Of a stretch of DNA of 64,000 bases, positions 56,018 to 63,980 are shown in pieces (within the stretch, counting starts at the first letter, position 1; the number at the start of each line of letters is the position of its first letter). Position numbers and translations under genes: made by a program. The stretch is taken from positions 434,001 through 498,000 of the forward strand of contig NZ_CP134949.1 of the NCBI RefSeq assembly GCF_032116555.1, in the 5' to 3' direction. The stretch is from Halobaculum sp. XH14 (GTDB lineage: Archaea; Halobacteriota; Halobacteria; Halobacteriales; Haloferacaceae). Below the pieces are notes generated by a model. The model saw only the letters and a list, made by a program, of their open reading frames with translations. It was not told where the DNA came from and did not search any database.

Positions 56018-56089
56018 AGCCTGAGGCGGGATTTGAACCCGCGCTCTCGTCCTTACCAAGGACGCGCTTTACCGCTAAGCTACCCAGGC
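56018..56089 (-). tRNA. tRNA-Thr (anticodon GGU)
   Basis: Acceptor GCCTGGG (from 56089) pairs with CTCAGGC (to 56019), with one G-T pair, and the discriminator is U, as in haloarchaeal tRNA-Thr. Anticodon stem CGTCC / GGACG encloses TTGGTAA (anticodon GGT). The T-arm GCGGGTTCAAATCCCGC is canonical. Its 3' end faces the TnpB/CRISPR island. Confidence 0.95.
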
Positions 56090-56171
56090 GCGAGTTGTGA
56101 TAGCCCCGAGTCGTCTTTAGGCGTTTCGATTGGGGTCGCCGCGCCGTGTCACGGATTGACGCCGCACGCGA

Positions 56172-56837
56172 TCACGGATCCGCCGACGACGCCACGGGCT
56201 CGTCCGCGAGCGCGGCGATGCGGTCGCCCGCCGAGTCGGGTAGCGCGCCCTCGCCGGGCATCCGCTCGTCGTCGTCGCCGGCGAGCTCGGCGGCGTACGC
56301 GAGCAGTTCCGCGGGTGCGGCCGCGCCGACGGTGTCCGTGCCGGCGACGACCGCGAGTTCGAACACGTCCGCCTCGAGGTTCCGGTCGAGCGCCAGACGC
56401 TCCTCGGCGTCGGCCACGTCTCGCCGGAGCGTCTGGTCGCGGCCGAACGCCCGGACCGTCTCCACGGCCTTCTCGGCGGCCTCGGTCCGGGCGAGGAGGT
56501 AGAAGCCGCGGGCGACGAACACGTCCGCCGCGAGCACGTCCATGTCGGCGTCGACGTCGCCGGCGTCGTCGAGGTCGCGGTCGGCCCACGGCTCCTCGTG
56601 GGCCAGCCGGCGGGTGAGCCGGAGGCCCTCGTAGATGAGCTGGACCCCCGCGGCGCGTTCCGCGACGGCGTCGCCGGCCGCCGCCGGGTCGAGCGCGCGG
56701 GCGCTCACGAGCGTCAGCACCCCCGGCGTCATCTCGGCGTCGGCGACCCGGCCCGTGAGGATCTCACGGAGCCGGTCCGGCTCGATGTCCGCGAGCGCCC
56801 CGTCGGCGGCCGCGCGGACCCGCACGGCGTCGTCCAT
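56172..56837 (-). CDS. Conserved haloarchaeal helical protein of unknown function
   Basis: 221 aa, almost entirely helical and acidic, no signal peptide. Features are MDDAVRVRAAADGALADIEP, LTRRLAHEEPWADRDLDDAG and DVLAADVFVARGFYLLARTE, then AEKAVETVRAFGRDQTLRRD. The Asp-rich stretch followed by a YLLARTEA helix is loosely reminiscent of prenyl-synthase-like folds, but the DDxxD motifs are not there. It is a conserved-looking gene without a recognised role. It is divergent from the crotonase gene (60 bp between the starts). Confidence 0.72.
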   Translation of the reverse strand: MDDAVRVRAAADGALADIEPDRLREILTGRVADAEMTPGVLTLVSARALDPAAAGDAVAERAAGVQLIYEGLRLTRRLAHEEPWADRDLDDAGDVDADMDVLAADVFVARGFYLLARTEAAEKAVETVRAFGRDQTLRRDVADAEERLALDRNLEADVFELAVVAGTDTVGAAAPAELLAYAAELAGDDDERMPGEGALPDSAGDRIAALADEPVASSADP

Positions 56838-56897
56838 CAGCCGAACCTTCCGCCGGCATGGGCAAAGGCCTTTGGAAACGGCCCGCTACCGGGCCCC

Positions 56898-57599
56898 ATG
56901 ATCCGCTCGGAACGGGCCGACGGCGGCGACTACCGCGTCGTCACCGTCGACCGCCCGGCCGCCCGGAACGCGCTCCGCCCGGCAGACCTGGACGCCCTGG
57001 AAGCGGCGGTCGTCGAGGCGACCGAACCGGTCGTCCTCCTCCGGGGCGCGGGCGACGCGTTCTGTGCCGGCGCGGACCTCGACGTCGTCGCCGACCTCTC
57101 GGACCCGGCCGCCTTCGCCGCACACGGCCAGCGCGTCGCGGCCGGCATCGAAGACGCGGACGCGGTCGTCGTCGCCGGGATCGACGGGCCGGCACGCGGC
57201 GGCGGCGTGGAACTCGCGCTCGCCTGCGACGTCCGGATCGCGACGCCCCGGGCGACGTTCGCGGAGTCGGGCGTCCGCTTCGGCCTGTTCGGCGCGTGGG
57301 GCGGCACCGTTCGGCTCCCTCGAGTGCTCCGGGAGGGCGACGCCATGGAGTTCGCGCTCTCGGGTCGGACCATCGACGCCGAGGAGGCCCGCAGGATCGG
57401 ACTCGTCTCCCGCGTCGTCCCGGATCCGGCGACCGTCGCCGCCGAACTCGCCGGGAACGAGCCGGACGCCCTCGCCGTGGTGAAACGCAGACTCCGGGAC
57501 GGCGCTCCCGTCGCCGAGCGGGAAGCCGCCGAGCGCGAGGCGTTCGCCCGGCTCCACGCGGCCCACGGCCCCGAAATCGCCCGCGACCGGAAGGATTGA
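56898..57599 (+). CDS. Enoyl-CoA hydratase/isomerase (crotonase) family protein
   Basis: 233 aa from ATG 56898. Oxyanion-hole motifs are present: FCAGADLDVVADL and the GPARGGGVELALACDVRIA block, with Glu105 at the place of the first catalytic Glu of crotonase. The second catalytic Glu (PE in hydratases) is replaced: the sequence is FAESGVRFGLFGAWGG, with Gly125 there. A hydratase lacking one Glu is unlikely to work normally, so an isomerase, hydrolase or another crotonase-fold reaction is more probable. It is rather short for the family (usually about 255-260 aa). Confidence 0.85.
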   Translation: MIRSERADGGDYRVVTVDRPAARNALRPADLDALEAAVVEATEPVVLLRGAGDAFCAGADLDVVADLSDPAAFAAHGQRVAAGIEDADAVVVAGIDGPARGGGVELALACDVRIATPRATFAESGVRFGLFGAWGGTVRLPRVLREGDAMEFALSGRTIDAEEARRIGLVSRVVPDPATVAAELAGNEPDALAVVKRRLRDGAPVAEREAAEREAFARLHAAHGPEIARDRKD

Positions 57600-57624
57600 A
57601 CCTCGGAGGGTCCTACGTCCCGAC

Positions 57625-58266
57625 ATGGCAGATCGCTCCGATTCCGGACGCCGGCCGCACGCCGGAGACGCCGCCGCCCCGGGGTCCCGCCCGTCGACGC
57701 GCCGCCCGTCGACGCGCCGGGCGGTCCTCGGCGTCGTCGCCGGCGCGACGATCCTCCCGCTGTCGGGCTGTCTCGGGCTCGGCGGCGGCGGTGGCATCGA
57801 GGCCGAGTCGCTCCCGGAGGGCGGCGACGACGAGGTGATCTCGAACGTCGAGACGTTCCCGAGCGAGGGCGTCGACCACGTTCGGACCGGGACCGAGATC
57901 GAGTACGACACGCGCCCCCCGACGTCGGGTCCCCACTACAACGGGACGCTGTCGGCCGGGTTCTACGAGGACACCCAGCCGCTCGGGAACGTCGTCCACA
58001 CGCTCGAACACGGCGCGGTCGTCGTCTACTACGGTCCCGACGCGCTGACCGACGAGAGCCGGAACAGCCTGCAGGCCTGGGCGAACAACCACACCAGCAC
58101 CTGGCAGAGCTTCGTCGCGGTCCCGTACTACTACGACGACCCGGAGACGGGGTTCACGCTCACGGCCTGGCGGCACATGCTCGGGATGGACGAGTACGAC
58201 GCCGAGACGGTGCGGGCGTTCTGTGCGGAGTATCTCGGACGCGGGCCGGAGAACCCGGTTCGATAG
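57625..58266 (+). CDS. DUF3105 Tat lipoprotein
   Basis: 213 aa. Twin-arginine signal with lipobox: TRRAVLGVVAGATILPLSG followed by C, so it is probably lipid-anchored outside the membrane. DUF3105 core: TRPPTSGPHYNGTLSAGFY, LGNVVHTLEHGAVVVYYGP and FTLTAWRHMLGMDEYDAETV. His-rich positions suggest metal binding, but the family has no assigned reaction. It starts 25 bp after the crotonase gene, so cotranscription is possible. Confidence 0.87.
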   Translation: MADRSDSGRRPHAGDAAAPGSRPSTRRPSTRRAVLGVVAGATILPLSGCLGLGGGGGIEAESLPEGGDDEVISNVETFPSEGVDHVRTGTEIEYDTRPPTSGPHYNGTLSAGFYEDTQPLGNVVHTLEHGAVVVYYGPDALTDESRNSLQAWANNHTSTWQSFVAVPYYYDDPETGFTLTAWRHMLGMDEYDAETVRAFCAEYLGRGPENPVR

Positions 58267-58302
58267 CAGGATTTTCGTCGGCCCGACGGGGGTTCCGGCC
58301 GA

Positions 58303-59136
58303 TTACAGGCGCAGCTCCTTGGGCGCGGGCGGCGTCGCCCGCTTGTGTCTCGACGACTCGTAGAGCTCGTCGACGCGCTCGACCGCGGACTCGGGGACGC
58401 CGAGGTGCTCGACGGTCGCGCTCGTCGAGAGCGGGCCGTCGACGTGGAGCGCGAGGATGGCGTCGAGCGTGTCGTAGGTGAGCCCGAGCTCCTCCTCGTC
58501 GGTCTGGCCCTCCCACATCTCGGCGGAGGGCGTCTTCATCACCAGGTCGCGGGGGACGCCGAGGTCGTCGGCGAGCTGGCGCACCTGCTGCTTGTAGAGG
58601 TTCCCGATGGGGTGGCAGTCGACCGCGCCGTCGCCGTACTTCGTGAAGTAGCCCGCGAGCGCCTCGCTCCGGTTGCCGGTGCCGAGCACCAGCCGGTTCT
58701 CCGCGTTGGCGAGGAAGTAGTTGAGCACGGCCCGGACGCGCACGCGGACGTTGCTCGCGGCCATCCGGTCGTCGGTCGCCTCGGGGACCGCGTCGTAGAA
58801 CGCCTCCGCGATGGGTTCGATCTCGATCACGTCGAACTCGATGCCCAGGTCCGCCGCGACGCGTTCGGCGTCGCTCATGTTCCCCTCGGTGTTCACCTCG
58901 CCGGGCATCACCAGCCCGTGGACCGCGTCGGCGCCGAGCGCCTCGACCGCGAGGTACGCGACCGTGGTCGAGTCGATGCCGCCCGAGAGCCCGAGGACGG
59001 CGCCGTCCAGTCCCGCGGACTCGACCTGGTCGCCGATGAACTCGGCGAGGTGCTCGCGGGTCGCCGCCAGTTCGTCCCCCGAGAGCCGGAGGTCGAGAGG
59101 GGTGTTCGATTCGTCGAGGAGGACGGTGTCGCTCAT
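58303..59136 (-). CDS. nadE: NAD synthetase, ammonia-dependent
   Basis: 277 aa from ATG 59136 (12 extra codons upstream are unlikely). PP-loop SGGIDST at residues 51-57, LVLGTGNRSEALAGYFTKYG, VDCHPIGNLYKQQVRQLA and PSAEMWEGQTDEEELGLTYD are the NadE signature. No glutaminase domain is present, so ammonia is the nitrogen donor. Last step of NAD formation; completes the salvage route begun by the 15-18 kb genes. Confidence 0.95.
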   Translation of the reverse strand: MSDTVLLDESNTPLDLRLSGDELAATREHLAEFIGDQVESAGLDGAVLGLSGGIDSTTVAYLAVEALGADAVHGLVMPGEVNTEGNMSDAERVAADLGIEFDVIEIEPIAEAFYDAVPEATDDRMAASNVRVRVRAVLNYFLANAENRLVLGTGNRSEALAGYFTKYGDGAVDCHPIGNLYKQQVRQLADDLGVPRDLVMKTPSAEMWEGQTDEEELGLTYDTLDAILALHVDGPLSTSATVEHLGVPESAVERVDELYESSRHKRATPPAPKELRL

Positions 59137-59289
59137 CGGCGGTTCCTTTCGCGGCGACGGACTAATAGCCACCCGTCGGCCAAATCCGCTGGACGCGCGT
59201 TCAGTTTACGTGGTTCACGCTGGGTGGTGGTGGCCGGAATCGCGAAAACCGGGTTCTGATTCGGCGGGCCGGGCTAACGACGCCGCGTC

Positions 59290-59745
59290 GAGGTACCGGC
59301 CAGCCAACTGGCGCGCGGCGGCCGCCCCTCGTGGGCGGCCACCCGTCGCGCGAGGGATGAGTGAGGGGAGCGACCGAAGGGAGCGCCGAGCGAATCGGCT
59401 GGGGAGGGTGAGGCCCGGTGGCGGTGCGGGGCGGTCGGGTGGGATTGAAAGGGGCCGCGGCGTTCACGGGCGCTTGCGCCCGTGAATTCGGGAGAGCGTG
59501 CTCTCCCGTCCGTCGGCGAACCCTGAGGCCTCAAGCACCGTGGTTCGAGAGAGCGGAGCTCTCTCGTCAGTACGGGAAACCGTTGGTTTCCCGTCAGCAG
59601 TCGGATTCCGCCGGAATCCGATGGCATCACGAAAATCTTCGATTTTCGAACGACAGCGCGACCGCAGGGAGCGAGGAGCACAGAGCGTCTCGCGGGAGCC
59701 GAGAGCCACGGGGGCTTTCGAGAACTGCGCCAACACACCGTACCA
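59290..59745 (+). repeat. Modular intergenic hairpin element, copy G
   Basis: It fills most of the 730-bp gap upstream of nadE. It contains GGGTGGGATTGAAAGGGGC near 59439-59457, then hairpins TTCACGGGCGC-TT-GCGCCCGTGAA (near 59463), CGGGAGAGC..GCTCTCCCG (near 59489), GAGAGAGC..GCTCTCTC, ACGGGAAACC..GGTTTCCCGT (near 59572) and TCGGATTCC..GGAATCCGA (near 59600). It ends with GGGGGCTTTCGAG near 59710. The same hairpins occur in the same relative order, reversed, in copy E. Confidence 0.8.
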
Positions 59746-59872
59746 ACCGGCTACGTCGGATGTTGCGGGAGGATTTCGAGACGACGACCACCCCATTCCC
59801 ACACGGCGGGCCCCGTTCGAGGCTACCGATTAGTTGAAGTGTCGGGATGGGGTACTCCGAACCGCACCGAAC

Positions 59873-59943
59873 GCGCCGGTGGTCCAGTGGTAGGACATTA
59901 GCTTCCCAAGCTAATAGCCCGGGTTCAATTCCCGGCCGGCGCA
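59873..59943 (+). tRNA. tRNA-Gly (anticodon CCC)
   Basis: GCGCCGG acceptor pairs with CCGGCGC, discriminator A. Anticodon stem TTAGC / GCTAA encloses TTCCCAA (anticodon CCC). T-arm CCGGGTTCAATTCCCGG. No intron and no encoded CCA. Confidence 0.95.
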
Positions 59944-60154
59944 TCCTCCGACCTCGCCGAAACGGCCACGGCTTCGTCTCCGTCGTGGCACCGCCGACGC
60001 CGCCTCCACGTCCACACACCCGACCGACGTCCCCGACGCCACCGCCCGAACTCGATCCGGCGTCGGCGAACCTCCCCGTCGACGGACTGACTGATACGCG
60101 TCCGTTCGGCCCCGAACCCGGGGAGTTAACCCGCCCCCGGACGCCCACCGGAGC

Positions 60155-60721
60155 ATGGTCCCGCTCCAGTTCGACATCGTGTACTCCGTCCTCGGCGTCG
60201 TCGTCCCGCTCGTCGTGGCGGCGGCCGTCTTCCTCGTCGTCTTCGGCCTCGCACGCTACGCGCTCCCGTCGGTGTTCCGCCGGCTGGCGCTCCACAACGG
60301 GTGGTCCGCGAACGGCGAGGCAGTGCTGCTCGCCGGAGCTAACGGCGCGGCCGCGACGCTCGCTGCCGTGCTCGCGCTCGGCGCGGCCGGCTTCGGCAAT
60401 CGAATCGGCGGCGTCCTCGTGGTCGGCGGCGTCGTCACCGGCGTCGCGGTCGAGCGTCGCCGGCGCTCTTCGACCTCGCCGGTGACGGAACTGCTCGCGC
60501 TCGTCGCGGGGCTGCTGGCCGTCGGCGTCGCCACGCTGGCCACGTCCAGCGGTATCGTCCGCGTCGTCGGCGTGTTCCTCGCGGGCGGCGCGTTCGGGGC
60601 GCTCGCCCGGGCCGGCATCAACGCGCTCGTCGCGTCGGAGGACCGCGGAACATCCGGATCGGCAGGGTCCTCGCCGGCGGACGCCGCCGGCGAGTACGAC
60701 CCCTCGACCGGCGACGACTAG
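60155..60721 (+). CDS. Membrane protein of unknown function
   Basis: 188 aa with four hydrophobic segments: VLGVVVPLVVAAAVFLVVFG, LLAGANGAAATLAAVLALGA, GGVLVVGGVVTGVAVE and LLALVAGLLAVGVATLA with VVGVFLAGGAFGALARAG. The C-terminus is an Asp/Ser-rich soluble tail. No known family recognised. It converges on, and overlaps by four bases, the lipoprotein gene on the other strand. Confidence 0.7.
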   Translation: MVPLQFDIVYSVLGVVVPLVVAAAVFLVVFGLARYALPSVFRRLALHNGWSANGEAVLLAGANGAAATLAAVLALGAAGFGNRIGGVLVVGGVVTGVAVERRRRSSTSPVTELLALVAGLLAVGVATLATSSGIVRVVGVFLAGGAFGALARAGINALVASEDRGTSGSAGSSPADAAGEYDPSTGDD

Positions 60722-61194
60722 CGCTCCTCGGGCGTCGCGGTCGGCGTCGTCTCGCAGGCCGGCGGGTTCTGCTGGAACCAGACGCCGAACTCCCCCTCGG
60801 CGTCCACCTTCGCCATCGCGCCGAAGCAGTCGCCCCCGCCGTCGGCGATGTCGAACGACTCCCACTCGTCCTCGTCGTCCAGCCGGAGGTACACCGTGAT
60901 CTCGTCGGCGGAGCCGGTCCAGGACTGCTCGACCGTCTCGCTCGTCATCTCCCGGTCGCCATCGTCGAGTTCGTGATCGGACCAGTGGACCGGCTCGCCG
61001 TTCCGCTGGACGAGCACGTGGACGGTGTGATCGACCGCGTCCTCGTTCGCAACGCGGAGGTAGGCGAGCCTGGAGTCGCTCCCGTCGCCGCCGACCTCCG
61101 CCTGGTTCGCCGCCCCCTCGCCGAGACAGCCCGCGAGCCCGGCCGCTCCGACGCCACCTGCGGCTGCGAGGACCCCCCGTCGCGTCGTGTTCAT
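60718..61194 (-). CDS. Tat lipoprotein of unknown function
   Basis: 158 aa. Signal RRGVLAAAGGVGAAGLAG followed by the lipobox Cys (twin Arg, haloarchaeal lipoprotein type). The mature part is a small beta domain (LAYLRVANEDAVDHTVHVLV, ADEITVYLRLDDEDEWESF, CFGAMAKVDAEGEFGVWFQQ) with two Cys that might pair. It ends TPTATPEER. Many haloarchaea have paralogues of this kind; the function is unknown. Confidence 0.75.
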   Translation of the reverse strand: MNTTRRGVLAAAGGVGAAGLAGCLGEGAANQAEVGGDGSDSRLAYLRVANEDAVDHTVHVLVQRNGEPVHWSDHELDDGDREMTSETVEQSWTGSADEITVYLRLDDEDEWESFDIADGGGDCFGAMAKVDAEGEFGVWFQQNPPACETTPTATPEER

Positions 61195-61339
61195 GGAGAG
61201 ACTTCCGGAGGCGCGGAGATAAGGGCTGTGACGGCGTCGTGCGGGCGTCTGACGCGCGTGCGCTGCGTTTCGGGTGGAACTGGTTCACACGCGACGTGCG
61301 TGCGGACCCGCGACGGTTCCCAGCCATCCCGCGTTCTCG

Positions 61340-62116
61340 TCAGACGGGCCACTCTGCCGGGTCGGTTTCGACGTGCTCGCGCAGCGACCGCGTCGCCGCC
61401 TCGTCGTACCGCAGGACGCGCCGCCACCACGGTCCCTTCCCCGAGTCGTTCGACAGCTCGGTGACCAGCCGGTTCGCGTCGGCACCGGCCTCGGGGGTCG
61501 ACAGCGGGACCGCCCGCTCGTAGAGCCGCGAGCGATCGGTGCCCCCGACGAGCGCCGCGGCGTCGAACGGGTCGCGGCGGGCGTGGGCGTTCGAGGCGAA
61601 GCGCTCCCGGAGCCCGGCGTCGGGAGCGGCCGCCCGGTACTCGTCGCCGGTCACCGCCGCCGCGACCTCGAACTCGCCGACGAGGAACGCGCCCCACTCC
61701 GGCGGGAGCCAGTCCCGACCGGTCCCCGTCGCCTCGACCTCCCCACTCGCGCTGACTTCACCGTTCGCGCCCCCAGAACCGTTTTCGACGCGCGAGAGCG
61801 TCGCGTAAAACAGGAGGAAGTCGCCCGGCTCCAGCCGAGAGAGCGGGCCGGCCTTCACGCCGTGCGGGTCGCCGTAGGTGTACGACTCCCGGCCGAGGCT
61901 GCCCGCGAACTCCGGATCGAGATGGACCGGGAGTTCGCGGGCCTCCGCCGGAACGTGGTCGGCGAGCCCGAGGTCACGGTACGTCGCCACCGGCTCCGCG
62001 GTCGGCTCCCGCTCCGGGATCGGGACGTAGACGAACGAGCCGTCGGGGAACACCGGGCCGCGGCTCCCGGGCAGGTTCGTGTTCGCGGCGACGTTGATGG
62101 CGACGGCTCGTGGCAC
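61340..62116 (-). CDS. Nmad3-domain (nucleotide modification associated) protein
   Basis: 258 aa. The layout fits the Nmad3 family: AINVAANTNLPGSRGPVFPD, FVYVPIPEREPT, LDPEFAGSLGRESYTYGDP, KAGPLSRLEPGDFLLFYATL and WGAFLVGEFEVAAAV. The C-terminal region (PLSTPEAGADANRLVTELSN) is conserved in look. Nmad domains were defined by association with DNA or nucleotide modification genes; the chemistry is not known to me. The neighbours are an acyltransferase and unknown proteins, so there is no modification cluster here. Confidence 0.65.
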   Translation of the reverse strand: MPRAVAINVAANTNLPGSRGPVFPDGSFVYVPIPEREPTAEPVATYRDLGLADHVPAEARELPVHLDPEFAGSLGRESYTYGDPHGVKAGPLSRLEPGDFLLFYATLSRVENGSGGANGEVSASGEVEATGTGRDWLPPEWGAFLVGEFEVAAAVTGDEYRAAAPDAGLRERFASNAHARRDPFDAAALVGGTDRSRLYERAVPLSTPEAGADANRLVTELSNDSGKGPWWRRVLRYDEAATRSLREHVETDPAEWPV

Positions 62117-62133
62117 GACTGCGCTTCCCCCGG

Positions 62134-63057
62134 TCAGTCGTCGGTTTCGGGGGCCTCGACGTCCGGCGGCGTGAGGTCGCGGTCGAACTCGTCGAAGACG
62201 TCGAGGTCCTCGGGGAGGTCCGAGTCGATCCGGCGCTCGGCGGCGTTGTTCTCCAGTTTGTCGGCGATCGGGTCCGCGACCGACTCCCAGCCGGGTTTCA
62301 CCTTCACGCTCCGGGCCGGGCTGCCGACGGCGACGTGGTGGGCCGGCACGTCGCCCTGCACGACCGACTTCGCGCCGACGACGCTGTTCGCGCCGACCTT
62401 CACCCCCGCGCGGATCATCGAGTCGTACGTGATCCGGGCGTTGTCACCGATGATCGTGTGGAAGTTCTCGATGGCCGTCTGGTCGACGATGTCGTGGTCG
62501 TGGCTGAACACGTGGGCGTGATCGGAGATGGAGACCTTCTCGCCGATGGTCAGCCTGCCGCGGTCGTCCAGGTGAACGTCGTCGTGGATCACGGTGTTGT
62601 CGCCGATCTCGATGTTGTGGCCGTAGGTGAACGTGATCCCCTTGAACAGCCTGAGGTTCTCGCCGGCCTCGGCGAACAGGTGACCCGCGAGCATCTCGCG
62701 GAATCGGAGCGCGAACTCGATGTTGTCGGCCATCGGCGTCGCGTCGAACTGCCGCCAGAGCCACTGGAGGTGTTTCGAGCGCTCGAACGTCTCCTCGTCC
62801 TTCTCGGCGTAGTACTCCGATTCCAGGGTCGCGTTGCACGGGTCATACCCCTGCAGGCGGACCCGTTCGGCGGGCGTCACGTCGCCGCCGGCCTGCCACG
62901 CCTCGTAGGCGTCACGGTCCCCGAACAGGTCCACGAGGGTGTCGCGGACGACCTCGCAGGTCTCCTCGTCGCCGGAGAGCCGTTCGTCCACCTGCTCGAT
63001 GAAGGCCCGGAGTCCCTCCTCCGCCTCCGCCGGGAGCGAGACGTGACGCTTGGTCAT
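62134..63057 (-). CDS. Hexapeptide-repeat acyltransferase (left-handed beta-helix)
   Basis: 307 aa from ATG 63057. The N-terminal about 110 residues are helical (LPAEAEEGLRAFIEQVDERL) and unassigned. Hexapeptide turns follow: ITFTYGHNIEIGDNTVIHDD, VHLDDRGRLTIGEKVSISDH and MIRAGVKVGANSVVGAKSVV, then DVPAHHVAVGSPARSVK. This is the LbH O-/N-acetyltransferase fold with probable catalytic His in SDHAHVFSHDHDI. The acceptor is unknown. The stop is 17 bp from the Nmad3 start on the same strand, so the two are probably cotranscribed. Confidence 0.85.
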   Translation of the reverse strand: MTKRHVSLPAEAEEGLRAFIEQVDERLSGDEETCEVVRDTLVDLFGDRDAYEAWQAGGDVTPAERVRLQGYDPCNATLESEYYAEKDEETFERSKHLQWLWRQFDATPMADNIEFALRFREMLAGHLFAEAGENLRLFKGITFTYGHNIEIGDNTVIHDDVHLDDRGRLTIGEKVSISDHAHVFSHDHDIVDQTAIENFHTIIGDNARITYDSMIRAGVKVGANSVVGAKSVVQGDVPAHHVAVGSPARSVKVKPGWESVADPIADKLENNAAERRIDSDLPEDLDVFDEFDRDLTPPDVEAPETDD

Positions 63058-63207
63058 GTCCCGGACTTGGCAGTCGGGAGCCAAAGGGGTTCGGATGTGC
63101 GTGCCGGTCGCCGGAGCGCCATCGGGCGGTACGGCGGTCCGCTCGGTTCGTGCGGTCGGGCGAGTTCGCCGTCCTCGTCGGCGACGACGCCTGCCCGTGC
63201 CGGGCCC

Positions 63208-63387
63208 TCAGCCGTGATCGTTCGCGGTGACGACGGCCAGATAGGCGAGCATCGACCCGACGGCGACCGCCGCGAGGAGGCCGACGGCCCCCTCGGTGGA
63301 GAGGACCTCGAACAGCAGGACGCCGAGGATTCCCGCGAGGAGCGCGACGATGACGTTCAGCCGGGCGGCGAGCGCGTCGGAGGGCAT
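63208..63387 (-). CDS. Small membrane protein with two transmembrane helices
   Basis: 59 aa from the ATG at 63387 (the longer open frame upstream runs through repeat copy H and is not a gene). Two hydrophobic segments: NVIVALLAGILGVLLFEVL and GAVGLLAAVAVGSMLAYLAV, ending TANDHG. No family recognised. Size and hydrophobic pattern fit many small haloarchaeal membrane proteins. Confidence 0.65.
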   Translation of the reverse strand: MPSDALAARLNVIVALLAGILGVLLFEVLSTEGAVGLLAAVAVGSMLAYLAVVTANDHG

Positions 63388-63477
63388 ACCCTCGACCCTC
63401 GCCCCCACCGACTTTCCTCTTTTCACTGATGACGGCTGACGTGGTTGGGATTTCGGATCGGGATTCCGGAGGCGGTC

Positions 63478-63835
63478 GGCGCGCGTGACGGCGAGCCCCG
63501 AAGTGGGCGAGCAGACGCGCGCGAGGGACGAGCACCGCAGGCGAACGAGCGAAGCGAGTGAGACGAGGAGCGCAGGAGGCTGGGGAGGGTGAGGCGCGGG
63601 GCGGTCGCGGTGGGTGGGACTGAAAGGGGCCGGCTGGGTACGCGAACCCCGGACCCGGTGAGGCGAGCAAAGCGAGGCGAACCTCGGAAGTCGCAGCCGA
63701 CGAACGTCGCGAGGAGGACCGTCTTCCGTAGCAAGCACCGCAGGCGAGCGTAGCGAGCCGAGGAGCACAGCGCGGTCCGCGGGAGCGTAGCCAGCCGGGG
63801 GCTTTCGAGGCGGTCGTCACTATCCACCGGCCCAC
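63478..63835 (+). repeat. Modular intergenic hairpin element, copy H
   Basis: It occupies the middle of the 590-bp gap before the last gene. It has CGCGAGGGACGAGCACCGCAG near 63520 split by family variation, GAGCGCAGGAGGCTGGGGAG near 63570, GGGTGGGACTGAAAGGGGCC near 63611, and GGGGGCTTTCGAGGCGG near 63797. The inner part differs from other copies (GCGAGCAAAGCGAGGCGAAC). The remainder of the gap shows nothing recognisable. Confidence 0.7.
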
Positions 63836-63980
63836 GCCGGACGTGACACATCAGGAGCCGAGAACGGCGAGGGATTCCGTGTCCACTGCCACGATATCCC
63901 TTCGACCTGCGTTCGACCCACACAGTTGCCCACGTTCGAGGACCGGTCCGGCTAAGTCCCCGGATGCCCCACACCCGCGC

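Noticed and set aside
63208-63768. 186-codon version of the small membrane protein
   Set aside because: The extra N-terminal part runs through intergenic element H and is Arg/Pro/Ser-rich. Only the last 59 codons look like a gene.
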